In this document: positions 15,176 through 23,280 of the stretch, one piece after another
How positions within the stretch are numbered: the first letter of the stretch is position 1
How the letters are laid out: each line of letters begins with the position of its first letter
Source of the DNA: an uncultured Lachnospiraceae bacterium
GTDB taxonomy: Bacteria; Bacillota; Clostridia; Lachnospirales; Lachnospiraceae
DNA: 34,047 nucleotides
Assembly (NCBI GenBank): GCA_910585065.1
Contig: CAJUCG010000008.1
Span: 1-34,047 of the forward strand
Direction: 5' to 3'
Notes under the pieces: model-generated
The model's database searches: none
What the model was told of the DNA's origin: nothing
The model's input: the letters and a program-made list of their open reading frames with translations, nothing else
Program-made: the position numbers and the translations under genes

Positions 15176-16579
15176 TTAATTGGAATAGAGACGAATCTCA
15201 TTATCCTTCTTTTTGAGCGTCACGCCGTTTAACGTTTCCTTAAACTGATACTGCACACCATTCATGCGCACGCGTGTCCCAGGATAAGCGCATTGGCGCA
15301 CAACAATCTTTGCGTCCTGCGCAAGTTCAATCTTCTCAAGCAGCTTCTGACGTTTTTGCAGATTTTCGTTTATCTGGCTGTCAAGCGAAATCTTAAAGCG
15401 TGTCACCTGCATTCTTCTCTCCTGTGAGGCGCGCGGCTCCAATTTTGGATCCTTTGGAACCTGTAAGAGAGAGAGTACTCTCGTCGTCTTTTCAAGCTGC
15501 TCTGCAAGTGATTTGTACTCAGTTTCCAATTTTTGTAAACTCTTTTCAAGCTCATCACTCTTGCCCGCAATCAGCTCGGACTGTACCTCCGCGACATTGC
15601 CCACCGTCGTGACTTCAAGTGTGCGCCCCGCATAGACCGTACCGCCAAGAATCACACCATGCCGCCCCGCCACAATAACATCCTCCCCCGCCTCCACAAT
15701 ACAGCTGAGTACGGAGTTTGCATTGACATTCTTTCCCGCCATAATCTTTGTCTGCTCAAAAAACTTTCCAGAGACCGAGCCTTTACAGGAAACAAGCCCT
15801 TTGCCCCCGCCCTGCATCCCGCAGGTAAGCACGATATCCTTTCCGGCGTAAAGCTCGCACCCCTCGACAGCACCCTGCACCGTGAGCGTTCCACCCGCGC
15901 GGATCTTTCTTCCACTTGTCACATTGCCGTGTACCAAAACATCCCCGTCGAACTCAATATCGCCGGTCAGTACATCAACATCCTCCTTGATTTCAAGGAA
16001 ATTTTTTATATTGATCCGACCATTTTCCATCTCAATCCGGCCGCTTATCGTCGCCATATAGGTGCGCTTGTCTTCCGAGGTACAAAATCCTTTGCCTTTG
16101 ATCTCCGGCAGTTCCCTGCCATCCCTTGCGGGCAGTTCCCGCCCCGCTAAATCCCATCCGGGCTTTCCCGGTGCTGCCGGCGTATAGCGCGCAATGATCG
16201 CCCCTTCCTTAACTGTCGGGATCGTCGTCATCGTCCGATAATCCACTGATCCGTCCGGCAAAACCTTCGGCTTTCTATTCGTCTCCGCATCAAAGAGGAA
16301 CTCATAGTGCCCCTCCTGCCCCTCCTTGGCGGACTGGCCAAATGCAACAGCTATCTTTGCGAAATAAATTTTATCGGTAAGCATCTTTTTGATTCTCTCT
16401 TCACGGACACCCTTTCGAATCCCGTTCTTCGCAAGCAATTGCAGAACCGTGTCCATATCGTAGTTCGTATGTTCTGGCGGCGGGCACAAGTACAGTTCTG
16501 CCGACATCCAGTCTTCACTAATCAATACTTTAGAGCCCTTTTCCAACCATTCCAACATTTCTAAATTACCCATAGACAT
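15176..16579 (-). CDS. FapA family protein (DUF342), beta-helix with coiled coil
   Basis: 467 residues; the ATG follows AAAGGCGGGGG, and a second ATG two codons on is also possible. The N-terminal third ends with a conserved segment rich in Gly/Pro (VKEGAIIARYTPAAPGKPGWDLAGRELPA). The middle (about 175-330) is a right-handed beta-helix of short repeats (GDIEFDGDVLVHGNVTSGRKIRAGGTLTVQGAVEGCELYAGKDI and onward). A coiled coil lies at about 335-415, then a small C-terminal beta domain. This is the DUF342/FapA architecture. Vibrio FapA has been linked to glucose-regulated flagellar assembly, but most Firmicute members have no defined role. It has no signal peptide or membrane span, so it is probably cytoplasmic. 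It is monocistronic: its own promoter and terminator, with valS ending 158 bp upstream. Confidence 0.87.
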   Translation of the reverse strand: MSMGNLEMLEWLEKGSKVLISEDWMSAELYLCPPPEHTNYDMDTVLQLLAKNGIRKGVREERIKKMLTDKIYFAKIAVAFGQSAKEGQEGHYEFLFDAETNRKPKVLPDGSVDYRTMTTIPTVKEGAIIARYTPAAPGKPGWDLAGRELPARDGRELPEIKGKGFCTSEDKRTYMATISGRIEMENGRINIKNFLEIKEDVDVLTGDIEFDGDVLVHGNVTSGRKIRAGGTLTVQGAVEGCELYAGKDIVLTCGMQGGGKGLVSCKGSVSGKFFEQTKIMAGKNVNANSVLSCIVEAGEDVIVAGRHGVILGGTVYAGRTLEVTTVGNVAEVQSELIAGKSDELEKSLQKLETEYKSLAEQLEKTTRVLSLLQVPKDPKLEPRASQERRMQVTRFKISLDSQINENLQKRQKLLEKIELAQDAKIVVRQCAYPGTRVRMNGVQYQFKETLNGVTLKKKDNEIRLYSN

Positions 16580-16602
16580 CCCCCGCCTTTCCCTTATAGC
16601 AA

Positions 16603-16631
16603 AGCATATTGTTAGTTTTATTCTACTACAA
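16603..16631 (-). promoter_or_regulatory. Probable sigma-A promoter of the FapA-like gene
   Basis: On the minus strand, TTGTAG (16626-16631), 17 bp, then TATGCT (16603-16608), in very AT-rich DNA. The start near 16596 leaves a leader of about 17 nt. Both boxes are imperfect. Confidence 0.4.
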
Positions 16632-16691
16632 TTTCATCTAAATTTCCACTGTTTATTTAATATTTTTTTATTTTTAAGAATCTTTGCTAAA

Positions 16692-16739
16692 AGATATTTT
16701 TTTTGCAGAGAATTTAACAATTTTTCAGAAAAAATATCT
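16692..16739 (-). repeat. AT-rich inverted repeat at the 3' end of valS (weak terminator candidate)
   Basis: AGATATTTTTT (16692-16702) and AAAAAATATCT (16729-16739) can pair over 11 bp around a 26-nt loop. The repeat overlaps the last bases of valS. The stem is almost all A/T, so it is a poor intrinsic terminator, but no better one is seen between valS and fapA. Confidence 0.3.
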
Positions 16740-19431
16740 AAATTGCGGTCTCTGTAAAATGGGACAGCCGCTCCTGCACCTGTGCAAGCATATCGCTGTA
16801 CTTTTTCCGCTTTTCCTTCTCCTCGGCAAGCTTTTTCTCCGGAGCCTTACTTACAAAATTTGGATTTGAAAGCATCTTATCCGCGCGCGCAATCTCCTCT
16901 TCCAAACGCAGTTTTTCCTTATTTAGCCGCTCCACTTCCCTCGCGATATCCACCAGATCGGAAAATGGCATATAGATCGTTGCCTGAGGAATCACTGCCG
17001 AGACCGCGTCCGCATCAATTCCTGTTTTGTCCTCCCTAATTTTTACCTCACTCGCGTAGGCAAGCGGCGCGAAGAATACCCTGCCCGCCGCAAAAATATC
17101 GCGCACCTTCTCACTCTCCGAAACAATATAGACCGTTGCTTTGCGCGCGGGCGGCACATTCATTTCCGTGCGCACATTGCGGATGGCTTTGATCGCTTCT
17201 TTCATTCGCTCCACAGCTTCTTCCTCCCCGGCAAAATATCTTTCCTGCCGATATTTTGGCCATTCGGAAATCATAATGGACTCGTTCTGCGAGAGAACGC
17301 CCTCTGCCTCCTTTAATGTGCAAAAAATCTCCTCCGTCACAAACGGCATATATGGGTGCAAAAGCTTTAGTGCTATCGTCAATACTTCCCGCAGCGTCCA
17401 GATTGCCGCTGTTTTTGTCGCGCCATCCTCCCCGTACAGACGCGGCTTTACCATCTCGATATACCAGTCGCAGAACTCCTCCCAGATAAAATCGTAGATC
17501 TTATCTGCCGCAATCCCCATCTCAAATCGTTCCAAATTATCGGTTACATCGCGCACCAGCGCGTTCGCCTTAGAGAGAATCCAGCGATCCTCCTGTTTGA
17601 GTGTCCCCTCTTCCACCTCTAAAACGCGCGGGTTAAGCCCCTGCTCTTCCATCTGTGCCATATTCATCATAATAAAGCGCGATGCATTCCAGACTTTGTT
17701 TGCAAAATTGCGGCTCGCCTCCACTCTCTCCCAGTAAAAGCGCATATCATTGCCCGGCGCATTTCCAGTAATTAACGTAAAGCGCAGAGCATCCGCGCCG
17801 TACTTGTCAATCACTTCGAGCGGATCAATCCCATTGCCAAGCGATTTGCTCATCTTCCGCCCCTGCGAATCGCGCACAAGCCCGTGGAAGAGTACAGTTC
17901 GAAACGGCTTTTTGCCCATATGCTCATAGCCCGAAAAAATCATGCGGATCACCCAAAAGAAAATAATATCATACCCGGTTACAAGAACGCTTGTCGGATA
18001 AAAATATTCCAGATCTTTTGTTTTCTCTGGCCAGCCAAGAGTTGAAAACGGCCACAGTGCTGAGGAAAACCAGGTGTCAAGTGTATCCTCATCCTGCCTG
18101 ATATGCGCGCCGCATTTCGGGCAGATCTTAGGCGCATCCGCCGCCTTTGCCACAATAACCTCTCCGCAGTCGTCACAGTAGTAGGCAGGAATTTGATGTC
18201 CCCACCAGAGCTGTCTGGAAATGCACCAATCCTTGATATTATCCGTCCAGTTATAGTAAATCTTTTCCATTCTCTCCGGAATCAATTCCACTTCTTTATT
18301 TTTTATCGCCTCCACCGCAGGCTTTATCAGCTCATCCATCTTTACAAACCACTGCGGCTTAATCAGCGGCTCCACCGTTGTCCCGCAGCGATCGTGTGTG
18401 CCGACATTGTGGCTGTAATCCTCAATACGCACCAAAAGCCCCATCGCGTCAAGTTCCTCCACGATCTGTTTCCGTGCCTTATAGCGATCCATCCCTGCAA
18501 ATTTTCCGCCGTTTGCGTTGATCGTCGCATCATCATTCATTATATTGATCTCCGGCAAATGATGACGTTTGCCGACTTCAAAATCGTTCGGGTCATGTCC
18601 GGGCGTGATCTTTACTACGCCCGTTCCAAAATCTTTCTCCACATAGGAATCTGCAATAATCGGAATTTCACGGTCAACAAATGGAACCTTCACCGTTTTT
18701 CCCACCAGATGCGCATAGCGTTCATCCTCCGGGTGAACCGCAACCGCCGTATCCCCAAGCATGGTTTCCGGGCGGGTCGTCGCAAATTCAAGAAATTCTT
18801 CTGTTCCAACCACCGAATATTTTATATGCCAGAAATTTCCTTTCTGCTCCTCGTACTCCACCTCCGCATCCGAGATGGAAGTCCTACATACCGGACACCA
18901 GTTGATAATGCGGGAACCCTTGTAGATAAGCCCCCTGTCATGCATTTTGCAGAATACTTCCTCAACAGCCCTTGAACAGCCCTCATCCATCGTAAAACGT
19001 TCCCTGTCCCAATCACAGGAAGAACCCATCTTTTTAAGCTGTTCGACAATGCGTCCGCCGTACTCCTCTCTCCACTCCCAGGCGCGCTTTAAAAATCCCC
19101 CGCGCCCAAGATCCTTTTTGTCAATGCCTTCCTTTTTGAGCTGTTCAATAATCTTGACCTCGGTCGCGATGCTTGCATGGTCGGTTCCCGGCTGCCAGAG
19201 CGTATTGTAGCCCTGCATCCGCTTAAAACGGACTAAGATATCCTGCATCGTATTGTCAAGCGCGTGTCCCATATGCAGCTGTCCCGTAATATTTGGCGGT
19301 GGGATCACAATCGTAAACGGCTCCCTTGTCTCATCCGGCTCCGCGTGAAAATATTTTTTCTTCTCCCACTTTTTGTACAAACGCTCTTCGATATCCTTTG
19401 GATCATAATTCTTTGCAAGTTCTTTCTGCAT
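16738..19431 (-). CDS. valS: Valyl-tRNA synthetase
   Basis: 897 residues, usual ValS length. It charges tRNA-Val in the cytoplasm. It is a class I enzyme with the HIGH-type motif HMGH at 53-56 (PPPNITGQLHMGHAL) and GTDHAS at 82-87. The CP1 editing domain includes ATTRPETMLGDTAVAVHP (217-234), which hydrolyses mischarged Thr-tRNA-Val. A zinc-knuckle insert has C419, C422, C437 and C440, and KMSKS is at 526-530. The anticodon-binding domain follows, and the C-terminal coiled coil (about 830-890) is typical of ValS. The ribosome binding site is a modest AAAGGA about 11 nt before the ATG. It is controlled by its own promoter and a T-box riboswitch at 19625-19900. No folC gene follows, unlike in many Firmicutes. 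Confidence 0.97.
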   Translation of the reverse strand: MQKELAKNYDPKDIEERLYKKWEKKKYFHAEPDETREPFTIVIPPPNITGQLHMGHALDNTMQDILVRFKRMQGYNTLWQPGTDHASIATEVKIIEQLKKEGIDKKDLGRGGFLKRAWEWREEYGGRIVEQLKKMGSSCDWDRERFTMDEGCSRAVEEVFCKMHDRGLIYKGSRIINWCPVCRTSISDAEVEYEEQKGNFWHIKYSVVGTEEFLEFATTRPETMLGDTAVAVHPEDERYAHLVGKTVKVPFVDREIPIIADSYVEKDFGTGVVKITPGHDPNDFEVGKRHHLPEINIMNDDATINANGGKFAGMDRYKARKQIVEELDAMGLLVRIEDYSHNVGTHDRCGTTVEPLIKPQWFVKMDELIKPAVEAIKNKEVELIPERMEKIYYNWTDNIKDWCISRQLWWGHQIPAYYCDDCGEVIVAKAADAPKICPKCGAHIRQDEDTLDTWFSSALWPFSTLGWPEKTKDLEYFYPTSVLVTGYDIIFFWVIRMIFSGYEHMGKKPFRTVLFHGLVRDSQGRKMSKSLGNGIDPLEVIDKYGADALRFTLITGNAPGNDMRFYWERVEASRNFANKVWNASRFIMMNMAQMEEQGLNPRVLEVEEGTLKQEDRWILSKANALVRDVTDNLERFEMGIAADKIYDFIWEEFCDWYIEMVKPRLYGEDGATKTAAIWTLREVLTIALKLLHPYMPFVTEEIFCTLKEAEGVLSQNESIMISEWPKYRQERYFAGEEEAVERMKEAIKAIRNVRTEMNVPPARKATVYIVSESEKVRDIFAAGRVFFAPLAYASEVKIREDKTGIDADAVSAVIPQATIYMPFSDLVDIAREVERLNKEKLRLEEEIARADKMLSNPNFVSKAPEKKLAEEKEKRKKYSDMLAQVQERLSHFTETAI

Positions 19432-19624
19432 ATCAGTCCCTGTCCTTTCTCTGATTTTTTAAGATAATCTGCTCTCTTTGTGCGGGTCTTTGGTGAACTT
19501 GTGCAATCGGGCAGGGGCAGTTTCCCCTCCTTATATGCAAAGCACATAATCCCGCCGCGCGTGGCACATGAACAATGATCTTTCATGTGTGTTTACACAT
19601 TGTTTACACACATTCACGCCCCTG
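19432..19624 (-). other. Leader between the T-box terminator and valS, with short repeats
   Basis: No gene is supported here. GTTTACACA occurs twice in direct orientation (19591-19599 and 19602-19610), 11 bp apart. TGTGTGT and ACACACA flank them as a 7-bp inverted repeat. Next to them CACATGAA-CAATGATCT-TTCATGTG (19565-19589) is an 8-bp-arm palindrome. An AAGGAGGGG sequence occurs without a start codon at the right distance. The valS ribosome binding site is at the promoter-distal end. Confidence 0.5.
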
Positions 19625-19900
19625 GCATAAAAAAATCCCCCGTCACATAAGGACGAAGGATCGTGGTACCACCTTAATTCACAGCAAAATGCTGCCTCTT
19701 ACACGCTTCGCGGATCACCCGGAAAGCATTCGTCTGTAACGGGACTCCCCGTAGCACCCTACCCTTTTGTTCAGATGCTCTGTTTGAAAGCTACCTTCCA
19801 CCGTTTTTTCTGAGACCGCCTTTCAGCCTAGTGCCGTCCTCTCTGCCAGTGTCCGCGGTGTACTCCTCTCTCGCGCTACATTTTTCATCTCTGAATATGG
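19625..19900 (-). promoter_or_regulatory. T-box riboswitch (tRNA-Val responsive) upstream of valS
   Basis: On the minus strand the conserved T-box motif AAGGTGGTACCACG is at 19662-19675. The terminator follows: AUCCUUCGUC (19652-19661) pairs with GACGGGGGAU (19635-19644) over ten pairs including two G-U wobbles, then seven U. Stem I begins near GAGAGAGGAGTACACCG. By analogy with the glyQS leader, CACCG pairs with CGGUG and the specifier loop reads GAAGGUAGC. The specifier is then GUA, a valine codon, at 19792-19794. Uncharged tRNA-Val would pair at the specifier and at the T-box bulge (GGUG), stabilise the antiterminator and allow valS expression. Motif and terminator are seen directly; the specifier assignment is inferred by eye. 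Confidence 0.92.
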
Positions 19901-19904
19901 TATT

Positions 19905-19933
19905 ATATTAAGCAATCTTTTGTAAATTGTCAA
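19905..19933 (-). promoter_or_regulatory. Sigma-A promoter of the T-box-valS unit
   Basis: On the minus strand a perfect TTGACA (19928-19933), 17 bp, then TAATAT (19905-19910); an overlapping perfect TATAAT would give a 20-bp spacer. The TGA stop of the upstream gene is part of this -35 box. Transcription would start near 19898, right at the T-box leader. Confidence 0.75.
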
Positions 19934-21102
19934 GAGGAAATTTTATTGATCCCATGCTCTCCCGCAATCTCCTCGACTAGATCCGCATACGCGCTATTTC
20001 CTTTCGCAATCTGGGAGAGTTCCTCCTCACACAGCGCGAGCTGACTATTATTAAACTCCAACCGCTCCCTGATCTTTTGCCTGCGGATATTTAAATGATG
20101 GCGAACTTCCACCATCTCCTTTTCGTCAAGCAGTGCCTCCGCCTGATAAAGCCAGATTTCCACATCTCTTACCTCCGCATTAGAAAGCTCATCCATTAGC
20201 GTCCGATTGTAATGTTCAAGCAATTCCGTACTTTTGCGGTAGCGTCTTTCTTCATCTTTTGTTCGCACATACTTTTCCCAGATCGCCGCAAATTCCCGGT
20301 AACTTTGCACCCTGTATTTCTCATAATTATAATCTAATGTATTCGCACAGTTGACCAGCTTTATTTTTACTTTATTTGTCAGCTGAATCACGCGGTTAAG
20401 CTTGTAATCCGACTCCCTAAGCGTCCTTTTTATCTGTCCCGCCACCACAGCAATATAGGCGGTAATCCCCGCCGCAAGTGCCAGCACTAAGAGCATTGGC
20501 AAAAGCATATCCGTCTTTGTAATTAGATTGATCACTAACAGCGTCACAAACAAAAGTACCACCAAAAAGCCGCCGAACACCGCCAAATTTTTCAAAAAAA
20601 TCTTTTTGTCCTGCGCGGACTCCCTCTCGTACTCGATCACTCCGCGCTCTCCTTCTAGCTGGCGCAGATCGGAATAGATCATCTCGCGGTACTGCTCCTG
20701 CTCGTAGATATTTTTTAACTCGCTTGGGATCTCTTTTTCATAGCGTTCCATCACGCGGTATTGCTCCAGCGGGACGCGCTCAGCACTATTTTGGTATTTG
20801 ACGCGCTCCTTTGTCAGATTTAGAATATTGCGCGCTGCATCGTTTGTCGCCTGTCGATCCTTTGCTGCCATGCGATCTATCTTCTGCATATCCGTCAAAT
20901 AGGAGGTCACAGCTTCATATTCTTTCTGCGAAACGGCAATCTGTCTTTTTAATTCTTCCACCTGCTCACAAACCACACCTATAATCTGCGCCGTTTCCTC
21001 CCGGCTTAATCCCTTTTTGCTGCGCTTTAACTGGCGCAGTGCCTCCCTCGCATCAAGGGTCTGTTCACTTTCCTTTTTCTTTTTCTTAAACCATCCCATC
21101 AT
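19930..21102 (-). CDS. Coiled-coil protein with two transmembrane helices, unknown function
   Basis: 390 residues, last gene of the four-gene operon. TAGGAGC lies just before two adjacent ATGs; the second, at 21099, has the better spacing, a difference of one residue. A basic N-terminus (WFKKKKKE) precedes a long charged helical region (about 15-165). Two hydrophobic helices follow at about 171-192 and 199-222 with a short loop, then a second long coiled-coil region (about 225-390). The two spans would put both coiled-coil arms in the cytoplasm, like a membrane-anchored hairpin. No signal peptide, enzyme motif or nucleotide-binding motif is visible. Position beside an Hsp70-like protein and a TPR protein suggests it is the membrane anchor of their complex (inference). 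The stop codon lies inside the valS -35 box; no terminator separates them. I recognise no named family. Confidence 0.8.
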   Translation of the reverse strand: MMGWFKKKKKESEQTLDAREALRQLKRSKKGLSREETAQIIGVVCEQVEELKRQIAVSQKEYEAVTSYLTDMQKIDRMAAKDRQATNDAARNILNLTKERVKYQNSAERVPLEQYRVMERYEKEIPSELKNIYEQEQYREMIYSDLRQLEGERGVIEYERESAQDKKIFLKNLAVFGGFLVVLLFVTLLVINLITKTDMLLPMLLVLALAAGITAYIAVVAGQIKRTLRESDYKLNRVIQLTNKVKIKLVNCANTLDYNYEKYRVQSYREFAAIWEKYVRTKDEERRYRKSTELLEHYNRTLMDELSNAEVRDVEIWLYQAEALLDEKEMVEVRHHLNIRRQKIRERLEFNNSQLALCEEELSQIAKGNSAYADLVEEIAGEHGINKISS

Positions 21103-21135
21103 ATGCTCCTATTTATAGTTTAGTTCCACAGAATT

Positions 21136-21972
21136 TTACTGCGCCACCTTGCGATATTTTTCTTTCAGACGCTCTAAGAGCGCGTCCGCACACTGGTAAT
21201 ATTCCGCAACTTTCCCGTCCTCATGCAGCTTCTTTAATTTTTCAAGTTCCTGGTATTCCCCGCTCTGTTCCGCCGCGTTGCGCGCGATATAGACCTCCTG
21301 TGCCACCTGCATTGTCACCTCGCTGCGCGGCGCAAGTGCCTTTAGCTCCTGCTCCAACCTCTCCTTGTTTCCGGAAAGAGTCAAAGCAATAAAATACTGT
21401 TTCAATGTTTCATCCGCACTGTTGTGGTCGTAAGCATCACGAAAATATTCCACGGCCTGGCTGATATTGCCGGAACGCATCTTCGCAACCCCAATATTAT
21501 GTAGCAGATCTCCATAAACTGTATCGGATAATTCCGACAAATTTTCAGAGAGCAGAATCTCCTGATAAAGTTTCTTTGCCTCGTGTTCCCTGCCCCCCTG
21601 CCAGAGCCTGTCCGCCTTCCATTTCTCGCGCTCAAGAGGACTCTTCTCATAAAATGCGTCGTATTCCTGCAAAAACGTACTGATCTCCTGCGCATCATAG
21701 TAGTCCGCACTGCAAAAACACGCCACCATCACATCCTTTGCCCCCGCGCGCGCATCGATCAAATGTCTCAGATATTCCGCCCTGGAGGCAAGTCCTAGCT
21801 CCTCCCCGACAAAGCGCACAAATTCATCAGTATAAAGTTCCTCCTGAACCTCAAACGCATTCCGGTACAGGACATGGCAAAGTTCCTCAATGCTTGAAAC
21901 ACGATCGCCCGTCGCTTGAAAAACAAAGGGATTTTTTGCTTCCTCCCCCACACAAAGTATAATTTTTCCCAT
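21136..21972 (-). CDS. TPR-like protein, third gene of the Hsp70-like operon
   Basis: 278 residues from the ATG at 21972, chosen because GGCGGAG lies 5-6 nt upstream; an ATG six codons earlier has no such site. The N-terminal 115 or so residues are alpha/beta (MGKIILCVGEEAKNPF, then ADYYDAQEISTFLQEYDAFYEK) and I do not recognise them. About 120-210 are TPR-like helical pairs (GREHEAKKLYQEILLSENLSELSDTVYGDLLHNIGVAKMRSGNISQAVEYFRDAYDHNSADE). The C-terminal 60 residues are a charged helix. No membrane span or signal peptide, so it is cytoplasmic. TPR proteins often act as adaptors, including for Hsp70 proteins, and the gene directly upstream encodes an Hsp70-like protein. That partnership is inference. 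It lies 39 bp from the preceding stop and 33 bp from the next start. Confidence 0.8.
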   Translation of the reverse strand: MGKIILCVGEEAKNPFVFQATGDRVSSIEELCHVLYRNAFEVQEELYTDEFVRFVGEELGLASRAEYLRHLIDARAGAKDVMVACFCSADYYDAQEISTFLQEYDAFYEKSPLEREKWKADRLWQGGREHEAKKLYQEILLSENLSELSDTVYGDLLHNIGVAKMRSGNISQAVEYFRDAYDHNSADETLKQYFIALTLSGNKERLEQELKALAPRSEVTMQVAQEVYIARNAAEQSGEYQELEKLKKLHEDGKVAEYYQCADALLERLKEKYRKVAQ

Positions 21973-22011
21973 GTCCGCTCCGCCTTTCATTATTTTATCA
22001 ATATCTATCTT

Positions 22012-23244
22012 CTACAGTAACTGCTCCCAGATCCGGTGCGTTGTCCTCTCCCTGCCAAAACCGATATCCCTAAGCTGAATTACCGGAGTATCGCGATCGA
22101 TATAAAAAAGAGAGAGTTCCAGGCGCAACGTCTTATTTTCCCGCTGCATTAAATGGTCGAGGATCATCACCTCGTGCAGCGGCTCCCTGCGCATCACATG
22201 ATCGACTAAAAACTCCACCTCATTCGTATCGTCCAAAATAAAGCGCAGATGCCGCTTTACCCTGCGGTAATCGCTCCCCGCCTCCGAGAGAACAAAATAT
22301 TGTTCTTTTGCATCGTGATAAGCCTTCAACATAATATCCTCGCGCGTCATATTCTCTCCCAGGAAAAGATATTCCTGTGCGCTACGCTGCATAAATGCAG
22401 CGTAACAAGCTCCCCTCGCAAACAAATTTTGACCATAAAAAACTCTCCATCCATCGCAGAGTTTTTTCATCGCCTCCATCGCCCAGCCATCGGCAAACCC
22501 AGTGCCAGTCACAAAAACCGAGTTGATGGACTGGCTGCTTAACTGCACAAGTGCCATATTGTAAAACCAGTAGGACTTGCGCTCTGCCTCCTCGGTATCA
22601 ATCCCGCTCCCATAGTATTCCTCAGTAAAATCCTTTCGCTCCGATAAGACGGACTGCTTCTGCCGCTTTCTCGCAAAATAGACGCGATCATAATAAAAAT
22701 GTATATCATCGCATACAAAAAGTGCCGCGTCATTCATCCAGAGATCCGGCTTCATATTTACAATATAGCGCATAAAACATTCAGTGTGCGATAAAAACAA
22801 AAGCTGTTCTTTTGACATTCCTAAATGCACTAAGATCTTCTCTAACAGACTTTCCGCTCTGGCTGCCCCCTCCGCCAAAGTCAACGCCAGCACAGAGATC
22901 CTGTTTCCGCCAGACTGCCGCATTAACATAAGCAGATACCTTAGATATTCCTCCATCAAAAATTCCGCATGGTACACTTGACCAGAAAGCGTTGTGTCCG
23001 TATGGCTGAGCAAGTTTTTTAACAGGGAAGAAGCCTCCTCCGCCTCTCCTCGTGCGATGGCGTGCATAGCCTCATTCCCGTAAAGCCACGCCCCATTTTT
23101 CCCCCGTCCAAGGATGATGGGCATCGCCAACTCCTGATTATCCTTTCCAAAACATACCGGCTCCGGCTCCCTTGTCCTTATATTGTAGCGACTGAGCAGT
23201 GCCGTGTCCCAGCTCAAATCCAGCCCATAACAAAATGTATCCAA
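22012..23244 (-). CDS. Divergent Hsp70/actin-fold-like protein (DUF5716-like)
   Basis: 410 residues from a TTG at 23244 with GGGAGAGGAG nine bases upstream. An in-frame TTG at 23277, 3 bp after the preceding stop, would add 11 residues but has only a weak site. The order of segments follows Hsp70. YGLDLSWDTALL (6-17) is in the phosphate-1 place. PIILGRGKNGAWLYGNEA (42-59) matches the following strand pair. A helix plus VLALTLAEGAARAESLLEKI sits where Hsp70 has AVITVPAYFNDAQR. LFVCDDIHFYYD (175-186) replaces the phosphate-2 DLGGGT loop. VFVTGTGFADG (243-253) and NLFARGACYAAF (273-284) match the adenosine loop and the end of the ATPase domain. A C-terminal beta-rich region (335-400) recalls an Hsp70 substrate domain. 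The phosphate loops are degenerate, so ATPase activity is doubtful. I recall this family as DUF5716, unconfirmed. Confidence 0.7.
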   Translation of the reverse strand: MDTFCYGLDLSWDTALLSRYNIRTREPEPVCFGKDNQELAMPIILGRGKNGAWLYGNEAMHAIARGEAEEASSLLKNLLSHTDTTLSGQVYHAEFLMEEYLRYLLMLMRQSGGNRISVLALTLAEGAARAESLLEKILVHLGMSKEQLLFLSHTECFMRYIVNMKPDLWMNDAALFVCDDIHFYYDRVYFARKRQKQSVLSERKDFTEEYYGSGIDTEEAERKSYWFYNMALVQLSSQSINSVFVTGTGFADGWAMEAMKKLCDGWRVFYGQNLFARGACYAAFMQRSAQEYLFLGENMTREDIMLKAYHDAKEQYFVLSEAGSDYRRVKRHLRFILDDTNEVEFLVDHVMRREPLHEVMILDHLMQRENKTLRLELSLFYIDRDTPVIQLRDIGFGRERTTHRIWEQLL

Positions 23245-23280
23245 AAATACAATCTCCTCTCCCGCAAAATGTCCCAAAAC

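Noticed and set aside
18103..18975. 290-codon open frame on the plus strand
   Set aside because: It is antisense to valS, which is certain by motifs, and has no ribosome binding site or recognisable domain.
19305..19586. 93-codon minus-strand frame overlapping the start of valS
   Set aside because: It has no ribosome binding site, is out of frame with valS, and is basic and low in recognisable structure.
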